The notes: generated by a model from the sequence alone, not told the origin. A stretch of DNA of 64,000 bases from Microbulbifer hainanensis (GCF_014904735.1 NZ_JACZCR010000044.1:1-64000), one strand, 5' to 3'. Counted from the stretch's first letter, positions 10,501-20,573 are shown. Made by a program: numbers and translations.

Positions 10501-13500
10501 CGGAATCTATGCCTGAAAAAGTTATTCCGCTGCTGTCGAACTCGCCGACGGTGTTGATCAGGGTCACCGATGTCAATGCGGTCAGAGCGTCAGCTCCTGC
10601 TCCGGCAGCAACCGTGTCCACGCCATCGAAACGCAATGTGCCATCCACGGACACAGAACCTGCTCCAACAATGCTGAAATCGGCTCCGCCGTCATTGCCA
10701 CGCAGTGTGCCATTACCACCCGTAAAAGTGCTGATGCCCGCAAAAAGGATATCGGCGTGATCGACCTGGCCGTTACCCGCGATAAGTGCCCAGTCGTCGT
10801 CGACCGCACTTGTAACCTCATCGGAGCCTCCACCGCCATCGAGTGACACCACGCTACTGAAGTCAATGCCGGAAACGGATAGCTGACCGCTATCAGAAAT
10901 CGCAAAGCTCTCGGCTACAGACGTTCCTGTAAGCGAAGAGGTTTCCGCGCTATCAATACCGCTGAACAGTAACCCGTCCGCTTTCAACTGGTTGGTGCCA
11001 TTCAGGACGAGGCCATTGCTATAGGCCAACGCATTAACGGAGTCCACGCCGGTTCCTCCATCGACTGACTGCATACCGCTGACGACCATATCCCACACGT
11101 CGATATCACCATTGGCCAGCAAGGCGAAGCTGTCATCACCACTGGTGCCCAGCAGCGCGGCATTCACCGCAATGATCTGCTCCACATTGCTGAAACTTAC
11201 CCCGTTGTTCCGCGCCTGCTTGCTGCCCTGCAGCATCCAGTCGAAACCGCTGGCGCCGGTTACCAGGTCCTCACCGCCCAGGGCATCGATACTGGTAACC
11301 CCCGCAATTGTGATGCCGTTAGTGAAGATACGCCCATCACTCAGGACTTCGAACTCGTCGTCGCCATCTGTTGCAATAACATCGATTGCTGTACCGGTAG
11401 CGCTCTCGATGTTATCGAACGCGATATCGAAAATCGTTGCCTTGCCACTATTTCCCGCTATTTTGATAGCACCGTCGGCCTGGACTTCATCATTACCGTC
11501 CGATGCATCGACGCTAGCCAAGCCGCTGAACACCATATCTGCTACCGTGACCTTGCCATCGGCAGCCACCGCAAATTCGTCGTCGCCAACCGAACCGAGT
11601 AACGCCCCGGCACTTACGGTATCGAGACCCAGAAACAGCAAGCCATCCGCATCCAATGCCTCGTTACTGCCATTCAGGGCCAGGGTGCCGTCGTAATTGA
11701 CAGCGTTCAGGTCGTCGCTGGCATCACCGGCACTCACGAACGTGAGGCCGCTAAAAGTCACACCCTCCACTTCAACACCGCTACTGGTGAGCGTAAAGCT
11801 TTCCGCGGTGTCGGGCCCATACAGGCCGGCGCCGCCAACCGAAACCTGCTCAGCATTACTAAAGGTAATACCGCTACCTGAATTGATAATTTCATTGCCA
11901 TTGGCTTGAAGCGTCCAGTCGGTACCATCGCCGATAACACTGTCGCTGCCGCCAAGTGCATCTATATTGGAAATCCCCGCGAAGGCTATGTTATTGGCCT
12001 TTAACTGGTTAATTCCGGTGATCTCGAAGTGGTCGTCCTGTGCTGAGGCCTGCACGGTCGCATTGGCAACACTCTCTATACCGCTGAAGTCAATGCCGCG
12101 AATACTTGCTTCGCCATCGTTACCATTCAGAATGGCCCCGACAGAAGTTGTAAGTGTCACACTGTCGTCGCCATTGCCGGCGTCGACATCAGAGACAGAC
12201 TGGAAAGTCAAACCATGGATGACGATATCTCCATCGTCTTCGAGGCCGTAGCTTTCATCTGCCGCTGTACCCACCAGGCCCGCTGCATTCGCAACCAGTG
12301 TTTGCACACCCACAAACGTGACCTGGCTGTTCTCGACTTCACCGGCCACGCTACCGAGCGTCCAGTCTGCACCAGCTGCGCCGGTCGCAATACCGCCAAT
12401 ACCGAGGTATTCCAGCCGCTCGAGACCTGCCACCGCGATCAAATCGAAGTTCAGGCTATTGGGCGCCGACACACTAAAACTGCGTGCATCACCTGATACC
12501 TGCAACAGGTCAGCGCCGCCTGCACCATTAATAGCACTGATTCCATTGAACGTTATATTTCCGGCAAAAACGCTGTTGGCGGCATCCATTGAGAATTCGT
12601 CTGCATTAGCTGAGCCCGTCAGGGTGCCAACCGTTACGTCGGAAATATTGGAAAAAACCAGATCGCCCGCGCTTACCTGGTTGTCGCTACCCGTCAATGC
12701 AAGGCCATCTGCATAGGCATTCGCGTCCAGTGTGTCACTGCCACCGAATCCATTGACCGAAGCCAGGTTGGTAAAGGTTACCGAGCCAGATGTGACCGCA
12801 CCCGCACTATCCAGGATAAATGTATCGTCCGAGGCAGTACCTTGTAAGCTGCCGAGGTTTGCATCAACGATTTCCACACCAACAAAAGAGACGTTGTTAT
12901 TTACCACATTGCCAAGTTGCCACGCCGATCCGGAGACACCGGTTACCGTGTCCTGACCACCCAGGGCATCGACGCTATCGACTCCGGAAAATGTGATCAG
13001 GTTGGCGCTGACCTGTCTATCGGCAAGAATCTCAAAGTTATCATTCGCCGCGGTACCCTCAAGATTGGTGGTCGTTACATTTGTGATACCACTAATGGTG
13101 ATATTGCTTGCAGTGACGTCATTATCGCCGCCGGTCAATGACACGAAACCGGCTTCCAATATATCTCCATCGGCGGCAGTAACACTGGTGACATTACTGA
13201 AATGGACTTTCCACGCGTCCAGTGCCTTGTCACCTGTCACCTGAAAGGTGTCGGCACCTGCACTACCGACAAGCGCCGTGGTAATGGCGTTTTCAATACT
13301 GAAGAAATCGATACCGCCCGCGTTCAGCTGGTAATCACTGCCAGCGAGTGTAACGGCGAAACCCGATCCCGAGGTATCCAGCGTGTCGTTACCGGCGCCG
13401 GCATTTACTGAACTGAGCGAACTGAATAGGTAGCCTGCGTAGAGGACGCTACCATCCCCTTGCAGCTCGAAAGTATCTGCACCGTCGGAACCGTCCAGAC

Positions 13501-16500
13501 CAGCATTATTCGCATAGAACTCTTCGACGTTCTCGAAGGCGATACCATTATTCTCTGGCAGGGCCCCACCGTTCAGGGACCAGTTCTCTCCTTCTAGCCC
13601 TGTTGCCGAATCCTGACCGGAACCGGCAGTCACGCTACTAATCCCAGAAAAATCTATGCCGTTGGCTCTGACTGAATCACTCCCGGTCACAACAAAGTTG
13701 TCACCATTATCGGACACAACCATCGTACCGTTTGTGACTCCTTCAATGTTGCTGAGCACAATTGATTCTGCACTTGCCTCTCCATCAATGCCATTAAGCA
13801 CGACATTGCCCGCGGTACTGATGGTGTCGTAACCGCCACCCGCGTCAATGCTGGCAACATTGGAAAATTCGATATGGGATCCGCCACTTAGATCGATATC
13901 AAATGTGTTAGCCGACGATAGATTGAAAGTTTCGTCATTGTCACTGCCGCCTATGGCAAACGTGGCAGTATCGACAATGTCGACTCCGGAATAGTTAATG
14001 CCGTTGCTCGAGAACGTTTCACCATCATTCAACAGCGTCACATCCCCCGCGACTGTCAGTGTATCTGCCGTTCCTGAACCCGCCGAGACTTGGTTCAGAT
14101 CCGAAAAATCAATTCCGGACGCATTCAGGCTGCCGGGATTGGCTCCGGCGAGGAATTCGGTAGATATATCGGTAGCTGTGAGGGATTGCGCAGAGACCGA
14201 ATCGATACCGCTAAAAACGACACCGTCAGCGTCTACCTCGTTTGAATTAGGGGTGAGGGAAACACCGGAGACCAGGATCCCGGCATCCAGTGACCCATTG
14301 CCACCTGCCAGCACACTTCCTGCGCCTGCTACCAGTAAACCTGCACTTGAAATGCTGATATCCGGAGTGTCCAGATCACCGGCGACCAATGTAAAGCCGT
14401 CCAGGCCTGCCGGGGCAATCAATCCGGCGTTTATCGCTTCTAATATTTCGACGTTGCTGAACAGGATTCCGAAGTTTTCTGCCTGGTTGACCCCGGTAAT
14501 CGTCCAGTCGGCACCATCGAAACCGATAACGGTATCAGTGCCATCCCCGCCATCCACCGTTTCCACTGTTTCAAATGGTACATTGCTGAGACTGCCGATA
14601 TAGACAAGACCGTCACCGACCACACTAATCTCATCATCGCTGCCCGTCGCATTCAGGTGTGTGGCAAATTTTTTCTCCAGATCTTTGAATTGAATTCCAT
14701 TGATATTGTTGCCATTGGGTACATCTGCAGAATCGGCATAGAGGGCGTCACCATCGGAGTTCTGAGTCTCGCCGAGTGCATCAACTTTATCCACTCCGCT
14801 GAAGCTTATCTCGGCCGCCTTCAGCGCCTTGTTGCCCTGTAAATAGAACTGATCATTACTCTCAGTTCCGAGTAGCTCAGTGACCGTGACATTTTCAATC
14901 CCGGCAAAAAGTAGTGACCCGGAAAAATCAACTTCGTAGTCGCTACCAGTCAAAGCCAATGTTAGACCCTGGGCAATCAGCGTATCACTGCCACTACCGG
15001 CATCCACCGTTTCAAGACCACTGAATTGCATACCTGCAATCGTGACATTACCACTGCCATCCAGCGTGAATGTATCGGCGTCGGAGGTCCCCTGCAGCAG
15101 ATCACTTGAACCGGCGGTATTCACCAGGCTGAGGCCGTCAAATAATATTCCCGCAATATCGAGTTCGCCGGCCGCGGTTAGAATGTATGTCTGATAAGTG
15201 CTCGTACCACTCAGTGTCGCAGAGACCGCATGGCTTATCTCTATGCCGGAAAAGGTGGTATTGCCGGCTGTAAATTGGCCGTCAGTATCAGTGAGTGTCC
15301 AGGTGGTTGCGTCGCTGGTAACGCTGTCGTCTGTTTCCGAACCGGCCAGCGCCGCGCCGGCTGAGGTGAAATCGATACCGAGAACGGAGAGAAGGCTTCC
15401 TTGCTGCGTGAAGCTCTCGCTGATGCCATTACTGGTACCATCGACAGTTGTATTGACAGTGTCTACCTGCTCAATATTCGCAAAGTCAATCCCAGCTACC
15501 GATACGCTGCCATTGACGTTACCCAATACCGATGTGGCATTGTCTGCAGAGGTAACCGTGTCGTTGCCACTGCCGGCTATGACACTGGTAATGCTGGAAA
15601 ATGCAATTTGGTTGGCCGTTAAGCTGGTGGCTCCGGTCACGACATAGCGATCCCCGGCATCCGATGCCTGCAGCGTGCCGTTACTCACGGTTTCGATATT
15701 AGTGAAATCGAGGCCGCGGATAGTCGCCTCGCCGTCATTGCCATTGAGGGTCGCGGTTGCGCTGGAGGCTAGCGCAACCGTATCCGAGCCGCCACCGGCA
15801 TCAACCCCCGTCAACGATTGGAAAGTGACGCCACCGATGACGACGTCACTGTTGTCCTGGAGCGTGTAAGTTTCGTCACTACTGGTGCCGATGAGTCCTG
15901 CCGTGTCGGCAATGACCGTTTCGACACCGGTAAAGGTAATACCGTTATTGACAACCCCGTCGCTACCATCCAGCAACCAGTCTTCCCCGACAGACCCGGC
16001 GACCGTATCACTGCCGCCTCCTGCCGCAATGCTAGTCAAACCGCTGAAAGCGATCGCATTGGCCTCAACGCTGTCGCTACCGGTCACTCGATAGCGATCG
16101 CCTGCATCCGATGCCTGTAGCGTGCCGTTGCTCACTACCTCTATATTGGTGAAATCGAGGCCGCGGATAGTCGCCTCGCCATCATTGCCATTCAGCGCCG
16201 CGGCTGCGCTTGACGCCAGAACGACGGTATCGGTGCCCCCTCCGGTATCCACACCTGAGAGTGACTGTAAGGTAAAGCCGCCGACAACTACGTCGCTATC
16301 GTCCTCGACGGTATAGCTTTCATCATTCGAAGTACCCACGAGGCTGGCATTCGTGGCGATCAGCGTTTCCGCCTCAGTGAAGGTAATTCCACTGTTCGCG
16401 ATGCCACCAACGCCATTGAGAATCCAATTCTGGCCATCGGCGCCGGTTACGGAATCGGCACCACTGCCGGTGTCCACGCTGGCGATACTGGTAAAATCAA

Positions 16501-18460
16501 TATTGCCATTGAGCGTAAACGCCTCGCTGCCGCTAATCAGCAGATCATCGTCAGCGGCGCTGAGTGTGAACTTGTCCGCGCCGCCACCTCCAGACACTAT
16601 GCCGCTACCGGCAACCGAGAGGCTTCCCAGGGTGTTGTCGGTATCTCCGCCACTATTGCCCAGATCCAGATTGAGGCTGTTGACGGTAGCCGAGCCGCTA
16701 TTGATAAAACTGCCGCCCAGTGCAAGTGAGAAATCCGCCACAGTAATACTGCCGAGATTGGTAAAATCCCCGCCAGCATTTACGACCAGGTTGCCATCAT
16801 CGATGGTGCCACTGGCATCAATGGTGACGCCATTATCAATTTGCACATCGGCGTGGGAGTCGAGGGTCAATGTATTTCCAGATGTCCATATCAGGTCACT
16901 GGATACGAGGATCCCGAAAGAGTAATCCGGGCTGTTTTCAGTAATATCTACATTGGCGCTCGGATCCGTAACACTGGCACTATCATCAGCGGTAGTGGCG
17001 ATTGTTACATTGTTGCTGCCGAGTGCAGTTACCAGGTTTTCGGCAGATACACAGTTTTCGGCGCAGTCCGCGTCGGCCATGATTTCCAGCCAGCCGGGAT
17101 CCAGCAGCCAGGTACCCGTCCGGCCCGCGGCGTGGGCCGCCGTGGATACCGACATATCATCCTGGCCGAGGTTGAGTGAAACCTTCCCTGAGGTTTCCAC
17201 GCGCCCGCCATCTCCGCCCAGCTCTCCCGACTCCGCACGAATTGTGCCCGAAAAAGATGTTGTGTCGTCAGCCCAGACAACTACCTCGCCACCATCCCCG
17301 ATTCCCGTACCACTGACATCAATGTCGGCCTCGGCCGTTACTTCCGTAGTCGTCGCGTTTCGCGCATCGGGATCCTTGCCCTGATAACCGCCGCCGATCA
17401 ACACCTGACCACCACCGGCCGCGCCCCGCGCATCGATGGCACCGCTGACCCTTACATGTTCCCCCAGCACTCGTGCGCTGCCACCGCTGCCCCTATTTCC
17501 GCGCACCGTGATCACACCACTGTGCTCCGCGCCATCGCCGTCGACGACAACTTCGCCACCGGCTCGGCCGGAAGCATCCAGCTGGCCACTATTGATCACG
17601 CCACTGCCTGAGCCGAACAGTCGTATCTTCCCGCCACTGGTGTCGATACCGCGGGCCCGAACGGTGCCTTTGTTGTTGACTGCCGCGGTGAATAGATCGC
17701 CAGAGACCTGCGCGTCCATTAAGACCTGTGCGCCGTCTATCTGGCCCTCATTGAGCACCGCACTGTCCACACCCAGTGCATTTTGCATTACTTCCTTGGT
17801 GATCTTTACGCCAATCAGCCCATCGGCATCGAACGTCAATACCGCCTCATCGCCGGCCGCCAAGCTGACCATTTCTGCGCTGATCAATCCGCTGGGTGCG
17901 TTGGTCACCTGCCGACCAAGCATCACGGCGCTGGACGCGTTGATCAGTCCGCGGTTGATCACGATACCGCTGCTGCCCTCTTCAGCATTGAACGAAAGGT
18001 TACCTTTCATAAAATCGGCGGGACTGATGTTCAGGCCGGCTGCGGTAATCGCACCTACATTGATCGTCGCACTCTCGGTAAACAGGACGCCGCGCGGATT
18101 TGCGATAATCACGTGACCGTTCGCCTCGATGGCGCCACGAATGGTTGTGGGACTTTGGTCCAGAATTCGGTTCAGTACAATCGACGAGGAATTCGGCTGG
18201 AGAAACTTGACTAGCTCCTCTTCCGTCAGGTTGAAGGAATCCCAGTCAATCGCCAGCAGGTCCGTTTTCTGATCCACGATCGTGGTCAGATCCTGTGTAT
18301 TAATCGTGCCTTTTCCGCCAACCACGACACCGCCTTCTGGAGCGGCATGAGCACTGGGACTGGCTATCTGGCCCGCAATAAGTCCTGCATAGGCCAGTCT
18401 GGATAACCTGATCGCAGAAGCCAGTTTCTTTAGCGGGAGTGTCACTTGTTTAATTTGCAT
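7568..18460 (-). CDS. Giant TpsA exoprotein (filamentous hemagglutinin / HMW-type)
   Basis: A 3630-residue exoprotein of a two-partner secretion system, exported through the TpsB pore encoded just upstream. Residues 1-39 form a signal peptide (cleavage near AHA/APEG). Residues 40-290 are a TPS secretion domain: GTINTQDLTTIVDQKTDLLAI, then a hemagglutination-activity motif with HVIIANPRG near residue 121 (usually NPNG). After GTWLLDPGWLEI there is a two-Cys motif (ADCAENC). About residues 640-3300 are built of dozens of repeats of about 65-75 residues. Each joins a segment like GITFSGVETV, a segment like LVGTSNDESYTL and an Asp/Gly turn such as DAGGGSDTV that recalls RTX calcium-binding nonapeptides. 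The last 60 residues are charged and proline-containing. AAGGTG lies 5 bases before the ATG. Likely an adhesin, biofilm or contact factor; no C-terminal CdiA-type toxin motif was seen. Confidence 0.9.
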   Translation of the reverse strand: MQIKQVTLPLKKLASAIRLSRLAYAGLIAGQIASPSAHAAPEGGVVVGGKGTINTQDLTTIVDQKTDLLAIDWDSFNLTEEELVKFLQPNSSSIVLNRILDQSPTTIRGAIEANGHVIIANPRGVLFTESATINVGAITAAGLNISPADFMKGNLSFNAEEGSSGIVINRGLINASSAVMLGRQVTNAPSGLISAEMVSLAAGDEAVLTFDADGLIGVKITKEVMQNALGVDSAVLNEGQIDGAQVLMDAQVSGDLFTAAVNNKGTVRARGIDTSGGKIRLFGSGSGVINSGQLDASGRAGGEVVVDGDGAEHSGVITVRGNRGSGGSARVLGEHVRVSGAIDARGAAGGGQVLIGGGYQGKDPDARNATTTEVTAEADIDVSGTGIGDGGEVVVWADDTTSFSGTIRAESGELGGDGGRVETSGKVSLNLGQDDMSVSTAAHAAGRTGTWLLDPGWLEIMADADCAENCVSAENLVTALGSNNVTIATTADDSASVTDPSANVDITENSPDYSFGILVSSDLIWTSGNTLTLDSHADVQIDNGVTIDASGTIDDGNLVVNAGGDFTNLGSITVADFSLALGGSFINSGSATVNSLNLDLGNSGGDTDNTLGSLSVAGSGIVSGGGGADKFTLSAADDDLLISGSEAFTLNGNIDFTSIASVDTGSGADSVTGADGQNWILNGVGGIANSGITFTEAETLIATNASLVGTSNDESYTVEDDSDVVVGGFTLQSLSGVDTGGGTDTVVLASSAAAALNGNDGEATIRGLDFTNIEVVSNGTLQASDAGDRYRVTGSDSVEANAIAFSGLTSIAAGGGSDTVAGSVGEDWLLDGSDGVVNNGITFTGVETVIADTAGLIGTSSDETYTLQDNSDVVIGGVTFQSLTGVDAGGGSDTVALASSATATLNGNDGEATIRGLDFTNIETVSNGTLQASDAGDRYVVTGATSLTANQIAFSSITSVIAGSGNDTVTSADNATSVLGNVNGSVSVAGIDFANIEQVDTVNTTVDGTSNGISESFTQQGSLLSVLGIDFTSAGAALAGSETDDSVTSDATTWTLTDTDGQFTAGNTTFSGIEISHAVSATLSGTSTYQTYILTAAGELDIAGILFDGLSLVNTAGSSDLLQGTSDADTFTLDGSGNVTIAGMQFSGLETVDAGSGSDTLIAQGLTLALTGSDYEVDFSGSLLFAGIENVTVTELLGTESNDQFYLQGNKALKAAEISFSGVDKVDALGETQNSDGDALYADSADVPNGNNINGIQFKDLEKKFATHLNATGSDDEISVVGDGLVYIGSLSNVPFETVETVDGGDGTDTVIGFDGADWTITGVNQAENFGILFSNVEILEAINAGLIAPAGLDGFTLVAGDLDTPDISISSAGLLVAGAGSVLAGGNGSLDAGILVSGVSLTPNSNEVDADGVVFSGIDSVSAQSLTATDISTEFLAGANPGSLNASGIDFSDLNQVSAGSGTADTLTVAGDVTLLNDGETFSSNGINYSGVDIVDTATFAIGGSDNDETFNLSSANTFDIDLSGGSHIEFSNVASIDAGGGYDTISTAGNVVLNGIDGEASAESIVLSNIEGVTNGTMVVSDNGDNFVVTGSDSVRANGIDFSGISSVTAGSGQDSATGLEGENWSLNGGALPENNGIAFENVEEFYANNAGLDGSDGADTFELQGDGSVLYAGYLFSSLSSVNAGAGNDTLDTSGSGFAVTLAGSDYQLNAGGIDFFSIENAITTALVGSAGADTFQVTGDKALDAWKVHFSNVTSVTAADGDILEAGFVSLTGGDNDVTASNITISGITNVTTTNLEGTAANDNFEILADRQVSANLITFSGVDSVDALGGQDTVTGVSGSAWQLGNVVNNNVSFVGVEIVDANLGSLQGTASDDTFILDSAGAVTSGSVTFTNLASVNGFGGSDTLDANAYADGLALTGSDNQVSAGDLVFSNISDVTVGTLTGSANADEFSMDAANSVFAGNITFNGISAINGAGGADLLQVSGDARSFSVSAPNSLNFDLIAVAGLERLEYLGIGGIATGAAGADWTLGSVAGEVENSQVTFVGVQTLVANAAGLVGTAADESYGLEDDGDIVIHGLTFQSVSDVDAGNGDDSVTLTTSVGAILNGNDGEASIRGIDFSGIESVANATVQASAQDDHFEITGINQLKANNIAFAGISNIDALGGSDSVIGDGTDWTLQANGNEIINSGSGITFSNAEQVSVGGAGLYGPDTAESFTLTSSGVEVEGVTFSGLTFVSAGDASDDLNAVNYDGTLALNGSNEALDADGLLFLGLDTVSAGALLGSVGDDEFAVAADGKVTVADMVFSGLASVDASDGNDEVQADGAIKIAGNSGKATIFDIAFDNIESATGTAIDVIATDGDDEFEVLSDGRIFTNGITIAGVTSIDALGGEDLVTGASGFDWMLQGSKQARNNGVSFSNVEQIIAVNAALLGTSGDDSFALLANGDIDVWDMVVSGMQSVDGGTGVDSVNALAYSNGLVLNGTNQLKADGLLFSGIDSAETSSLTGTSVAESFAISDSGQLSVSGIDFSSVVSLDGGGGSDEVTSAVDDDWALIAGNGQVDHADILFAGISTFTGGNGTLRGNDGGADFSIVGAGSVSVDGTLRFDGVDTVAAGAGADALTALTSVTLINTVGEFDSSGITFSGIDSVATANLVGTDGNDSFEMLADSTLSVYGLTISGIDALDAGAGNDSVSGRNGQGFEVNNGSSVVHDGIVFSAVEDFSGQGATLTATAGDDGFTMTAADAVDIDSTNLSFSGLVAIDAGAGIDSLAALDLLGPVVLNGSNSVTAGSIHFANIDKVTGTGSLTGTDAADQFSIVAANQLDSYGIRFEDVTSVAAAGGSDDLVGLDTEGWQLSGSENALSHAGIDFTGIETTSGGSHVLTGSALSDQFAVTANNQVTANGITFTGIYEVDGGGDGDRVNSTAGASWVLGLAEGSATAAGIGFTNIESVAGSDVSVDASTNSASDSFVLGDSGQSVRVRGIDFASVANISAGADGGDSITGSASNWQLSGTDGALSVNGISITGMDSVFANNARLTGTANSETFLLSGENALSVAGMDFEGISEVAAAGGSDQLQGTAGDDHFTLTDTGNIDVDGITFSNLEAVAAGAGVDSVNSNGASWTSDSSGGALVNDRAVATVDSITAIFDDIEQVNGADTYVGQDIDSEYVFDSLTSFSIAGITYSGLGEIFAGSGTDTLRGADIDAEWSIDAKQGTISSGSESLVFSGIESIAAGSGADRFTLSGGDFNSIDTGGGNDTVTLAGTSLGSLSLGDGNDELQVQVDSSATVVLSGGNGDDRFQFSVAGKTWSVKNSGSSVGNFQFSGFEWLDNTAGNLVLETNQGFDFVNGGESGERFNLNGAGVMFANSGMRLGYSGTSNVTIFSSSTRTIGGALQAGRADLAIAGNLDITADVHTLNVHTTGPDIDIAVVAQKDLIIDEINAGRGNITLNSAGFGSLTAETYGDTHLTAGTVRLGSELQQWRVIGSAINPLRMDAAQSVDIVSISYFEPDFIGQIPVFTAKGDELQSIAGAQAAQGLKSAVQNAVEDFAQVDPAIFNAVNPYSTGVDAVNMPEMRLNGDMLLPALPPSSPDDEDKLRERSSQRDDQRELPVQDRQGESMASVNAGG
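8560..16600 (-). repeat. Tandem protein-coding repeat array of tpsA
   Basis: Roughly 8 kb of degenerate tandem repeats, about 200-225 bases each, with recurring words such as the complements of GGxATxACxTTxxC and of GCACCGGCATC. Some units are arranged in higher-order pairs. One 32-base stretch at about 15702 recurs exactly at about 16149, a period of 447 bases (149 codons), and a weaker third relative lies near 12100. The exact repeat number was not counted. Confidence 0.75.
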
Positions 18461-18519
18461 ACCGGCACCTTGGAAAGAGCATCCTGCTCAAATTCAGTAT
18501 TCGGAATATGTCGCGTGGA

Positions 18520-20490
18520 TCAATTGAAGAAAAAGGAAAAATCGGCGTAAATTGCTGGATTATCAGGATCATCGCCGGTGCCCTCGATTGAGGATTTGGA
18601 CATGGTCGGCCAGGATATCGATATCTGGCTGGCGAAGTACTCAGCCCAGCTCAGTTTGAAAAGAAACCCCGCGCCCGAGAAAGTCGTCCAGTCATCGTCC
18701 AGGCCATCCTCGTAGTTATTGACAACGCCATAGCCGCCGTCGGCTATCAGGGCCACCTGTAAGATGTCATTCAGTCGACTGCCAAATACCGTTGGATTGA
18801 TGGCTTCCGGGAAATCAAAATACCACTCGGCGGAGAGTAATCCGGCACGGTCCGCAGAAAAATCCCGCACGTCAAATGCACGTACGCCATTGGCCCCGCC
18901 AAGCGAGAACTGCTCAAATGCCGGCAGATTACTGTCGCTATACTGCCAGCGACTCTTCAATATGAATCGCGATCGTGCATCGGTAAATGGCAGCGGCAGA
19001 AAGAAGAGAGAGCTTGTATCGGCTGCAAATTTGGTAAAATCCGCTCCGCGCAACGGATCTACCTCGTTCTGGTGCTCGCCATATTGGAGTTTCGCATTGA
19101 GGACATTCAGCATAGGTACTGTGCCATCTGACAGTTTGTCCACGTAGACGCCAAACTCTCCCCCAAACACATGATCGCCCGGCTCTGGCAATTCGATGAT
19201 TGCGTCGAGATCTGACTCTTTGTCCGTCAGCCCAAAGGAGCCGGTGAGATTGAAGTCTCGCGATCTCCTGAATTTGTGGTCGACACTCAACGCGTAACTT
19301 TTATTGACACCACTGATATCTAGCAGGTTAATCACATTATTCTTGTTATCGACATCGTGCAGACTGAATTTGTTGTAGTCTGCGGAAAAGTGTAAACGGT
19401 TGCGCGGCCCAAATATGGGCAAGCTGTAGTGGAACTGACCAAGATCGGAGCCAAAATCTGAATTGAGATTATCCGCGTTACTTGACCTCAGATAACCGAT
19501 GGTTAGCGCATCCCCAATCCCCATGGGGTTCAGCCAGTCAAAAGATGTAAATACGCGCTGGTCACCCGTATAGATAGAACCGTGATTGTCGACACGCGTC
19601 ACCACATTCCAGGAGCGCTCATCGCGCACCTTGAGATTGAGCTTTGTTTCACCGGGATTGTCACCGGCAGTAAAGTAACCGGTGATATTCAGGCTTGGAA
19701 GGTCATTGAGTAGATACAGGCCTTCTTCGATCTTTTTATGGCTAACGAGCTTCCCACGCTGGTCTTCAAACGGCTCCGATAGCTGTTCCAGTGAGTAGTG
19801 CCGGTTATCCTCGGCGGCTACCTGTCCCAGCAGGCCCTCCTGCACGCTGAGCGTAACCACTCCATTTTCCACCTCCTGAGCCGGTATCTGGACCTGAGCC
19901 AGAAACAGGCCGTGCTTGCGATAATAGCTGGTCAACTCTGCCGCAATGTCCTCGAGGTCGCCGTAGGTCAGACCACGCTCGGCATTCTGTTTCTTGATAA
20001 CCCGGACCAGCTTCTGCAGGTCAGCTGGACCGAGATCTTCGGGGGTGTACTGGGCATTCATACTATCCAGTAATTTCGCCAGCTCTTTCAGGTTGTCTAC
20101 CGTGTACCCATCGGCGACAACCTGATCCTCCTTCATATACTTAACGCGCAACTCTTCAGTCAGCGCTTCGACCGATTTTCGGTCGATACCGTATTCCGGG
20201 TACTCCTCCAGCCGGTGGAAACGGAACTTTTTTACTGTGATTCTCGGACCCTGATTGCGCTTCGCGAGCGTCGGGATTTCTGTATTCAGGTTTGGATCCG
20301 TCGCCTGTTGTGTGCGTTTCTTGAAATCCTCGGTTAAATCACTCTCATCAATAGTAGGGACATTCTGGTCGAAGGCTGCGCGAGCCCGGCTACGGAAACT
20401 CGACTCTCCATCCTGACAAAAGGCCCAAGTCGGCACCAACAGCAGGCTGGCGCCTACGATCGTCAATTGGCTCATATAGCGCGTGAGCAT
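18520..20490 (-). CDS. TpsB outer-membrane transporter (ShlB/FhaC/HecB family)
   Basis: The outer-membrane pore that secretes the TpsA partner encoded 59 bases downstream. It has a signal peptide (about residues 1-25), a POTRA region (about 83-219, from ITVKKFRF to VTLSVQEG) and a 16-strand barrel ending in Phe (DFSFFFN), as usual for BAM substrates. The POTRA region is about 140 residues instead of about 75; an extra helical stretch lies around residues 118-175. The conserved loop-6 motif, usually VRGF/VRGY, reads VRAF here (GANGVRAFDVRDF). AAGGGGGAG lies just before the ATG. The upstream kinase gene is on the same strand 83 bases away, so co-transcription with it is possible. The family call is firm. 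Confidence 0.92.
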   Translation of the reverse strand: MLTRYMSQLTIVGASLLLVPTWAFCQDGESSFRSRARAAFDQNVPTIDESDLTEDFKKRTQQATDPNLNTEIPTLAKRNQGPRITVKKFRFHRLEEYPEYGIDRKSVEALTEELRVKYMKEDQVVADGYTVDNLKELAKLLDSMNAQYTPEDLGPADLQKLVRVIKKQNAERGLTYGDLEDIAAELTSYYRKHGLFLAQVQIPAQEVENGVVTLSVQEGLLGQVAAEDNRHYSLEQLSEPFEDQRGKLVSHKKIEEGLYLLNDLPSLNITGYFTAGDNPGETKLNLKVRDERSWNVVTRVDNHGSIYTGDQRVFTSFDWLNPMGIGDALTIGYLRSSNADNLNSDFGSDLGQFHYSLPIFGPRNRLHFSADYNKFSLHDVDNKNNVINLLDISGVNKSYALSVDHKFRRSRDFNLTGSFGLTDKESDLDAIIELPEPGDHVFGGEFGVYVDKLSDGTVPMLNVLNAKLQYGEHQNEVDPLRGADFTKFAADTSSLFFLPLPFTDARSRFILKSRWQYSDSNLPAFEQFSLGGANGVRAFDVRDFSADRAGLLSAEWYFDFPEAINPTVFGSRLNDILQVALIADGGYGVVNNYEDGLDDDWTTFSGAGFLFKLSWAEYFASQISISWPTMSKSSIEGTGDDPDNPAIYADFSFFFN

Positions 20491-20573
20491 AGCTCCCCCT
20501 TACGAATCCCTGTATCAATCGCCTAAAGCGAAAATGGTCCCCACTGCAGCGCGGACCTCGATTATTCCGAAAA

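Noticed and set aside
8960-17384. Many plus-strand frames of 100-240 codons opposite tpsA
   Set aside because: Low-complexity Ser/Ala/Pro translations produced by the repeats on the opposite strand.
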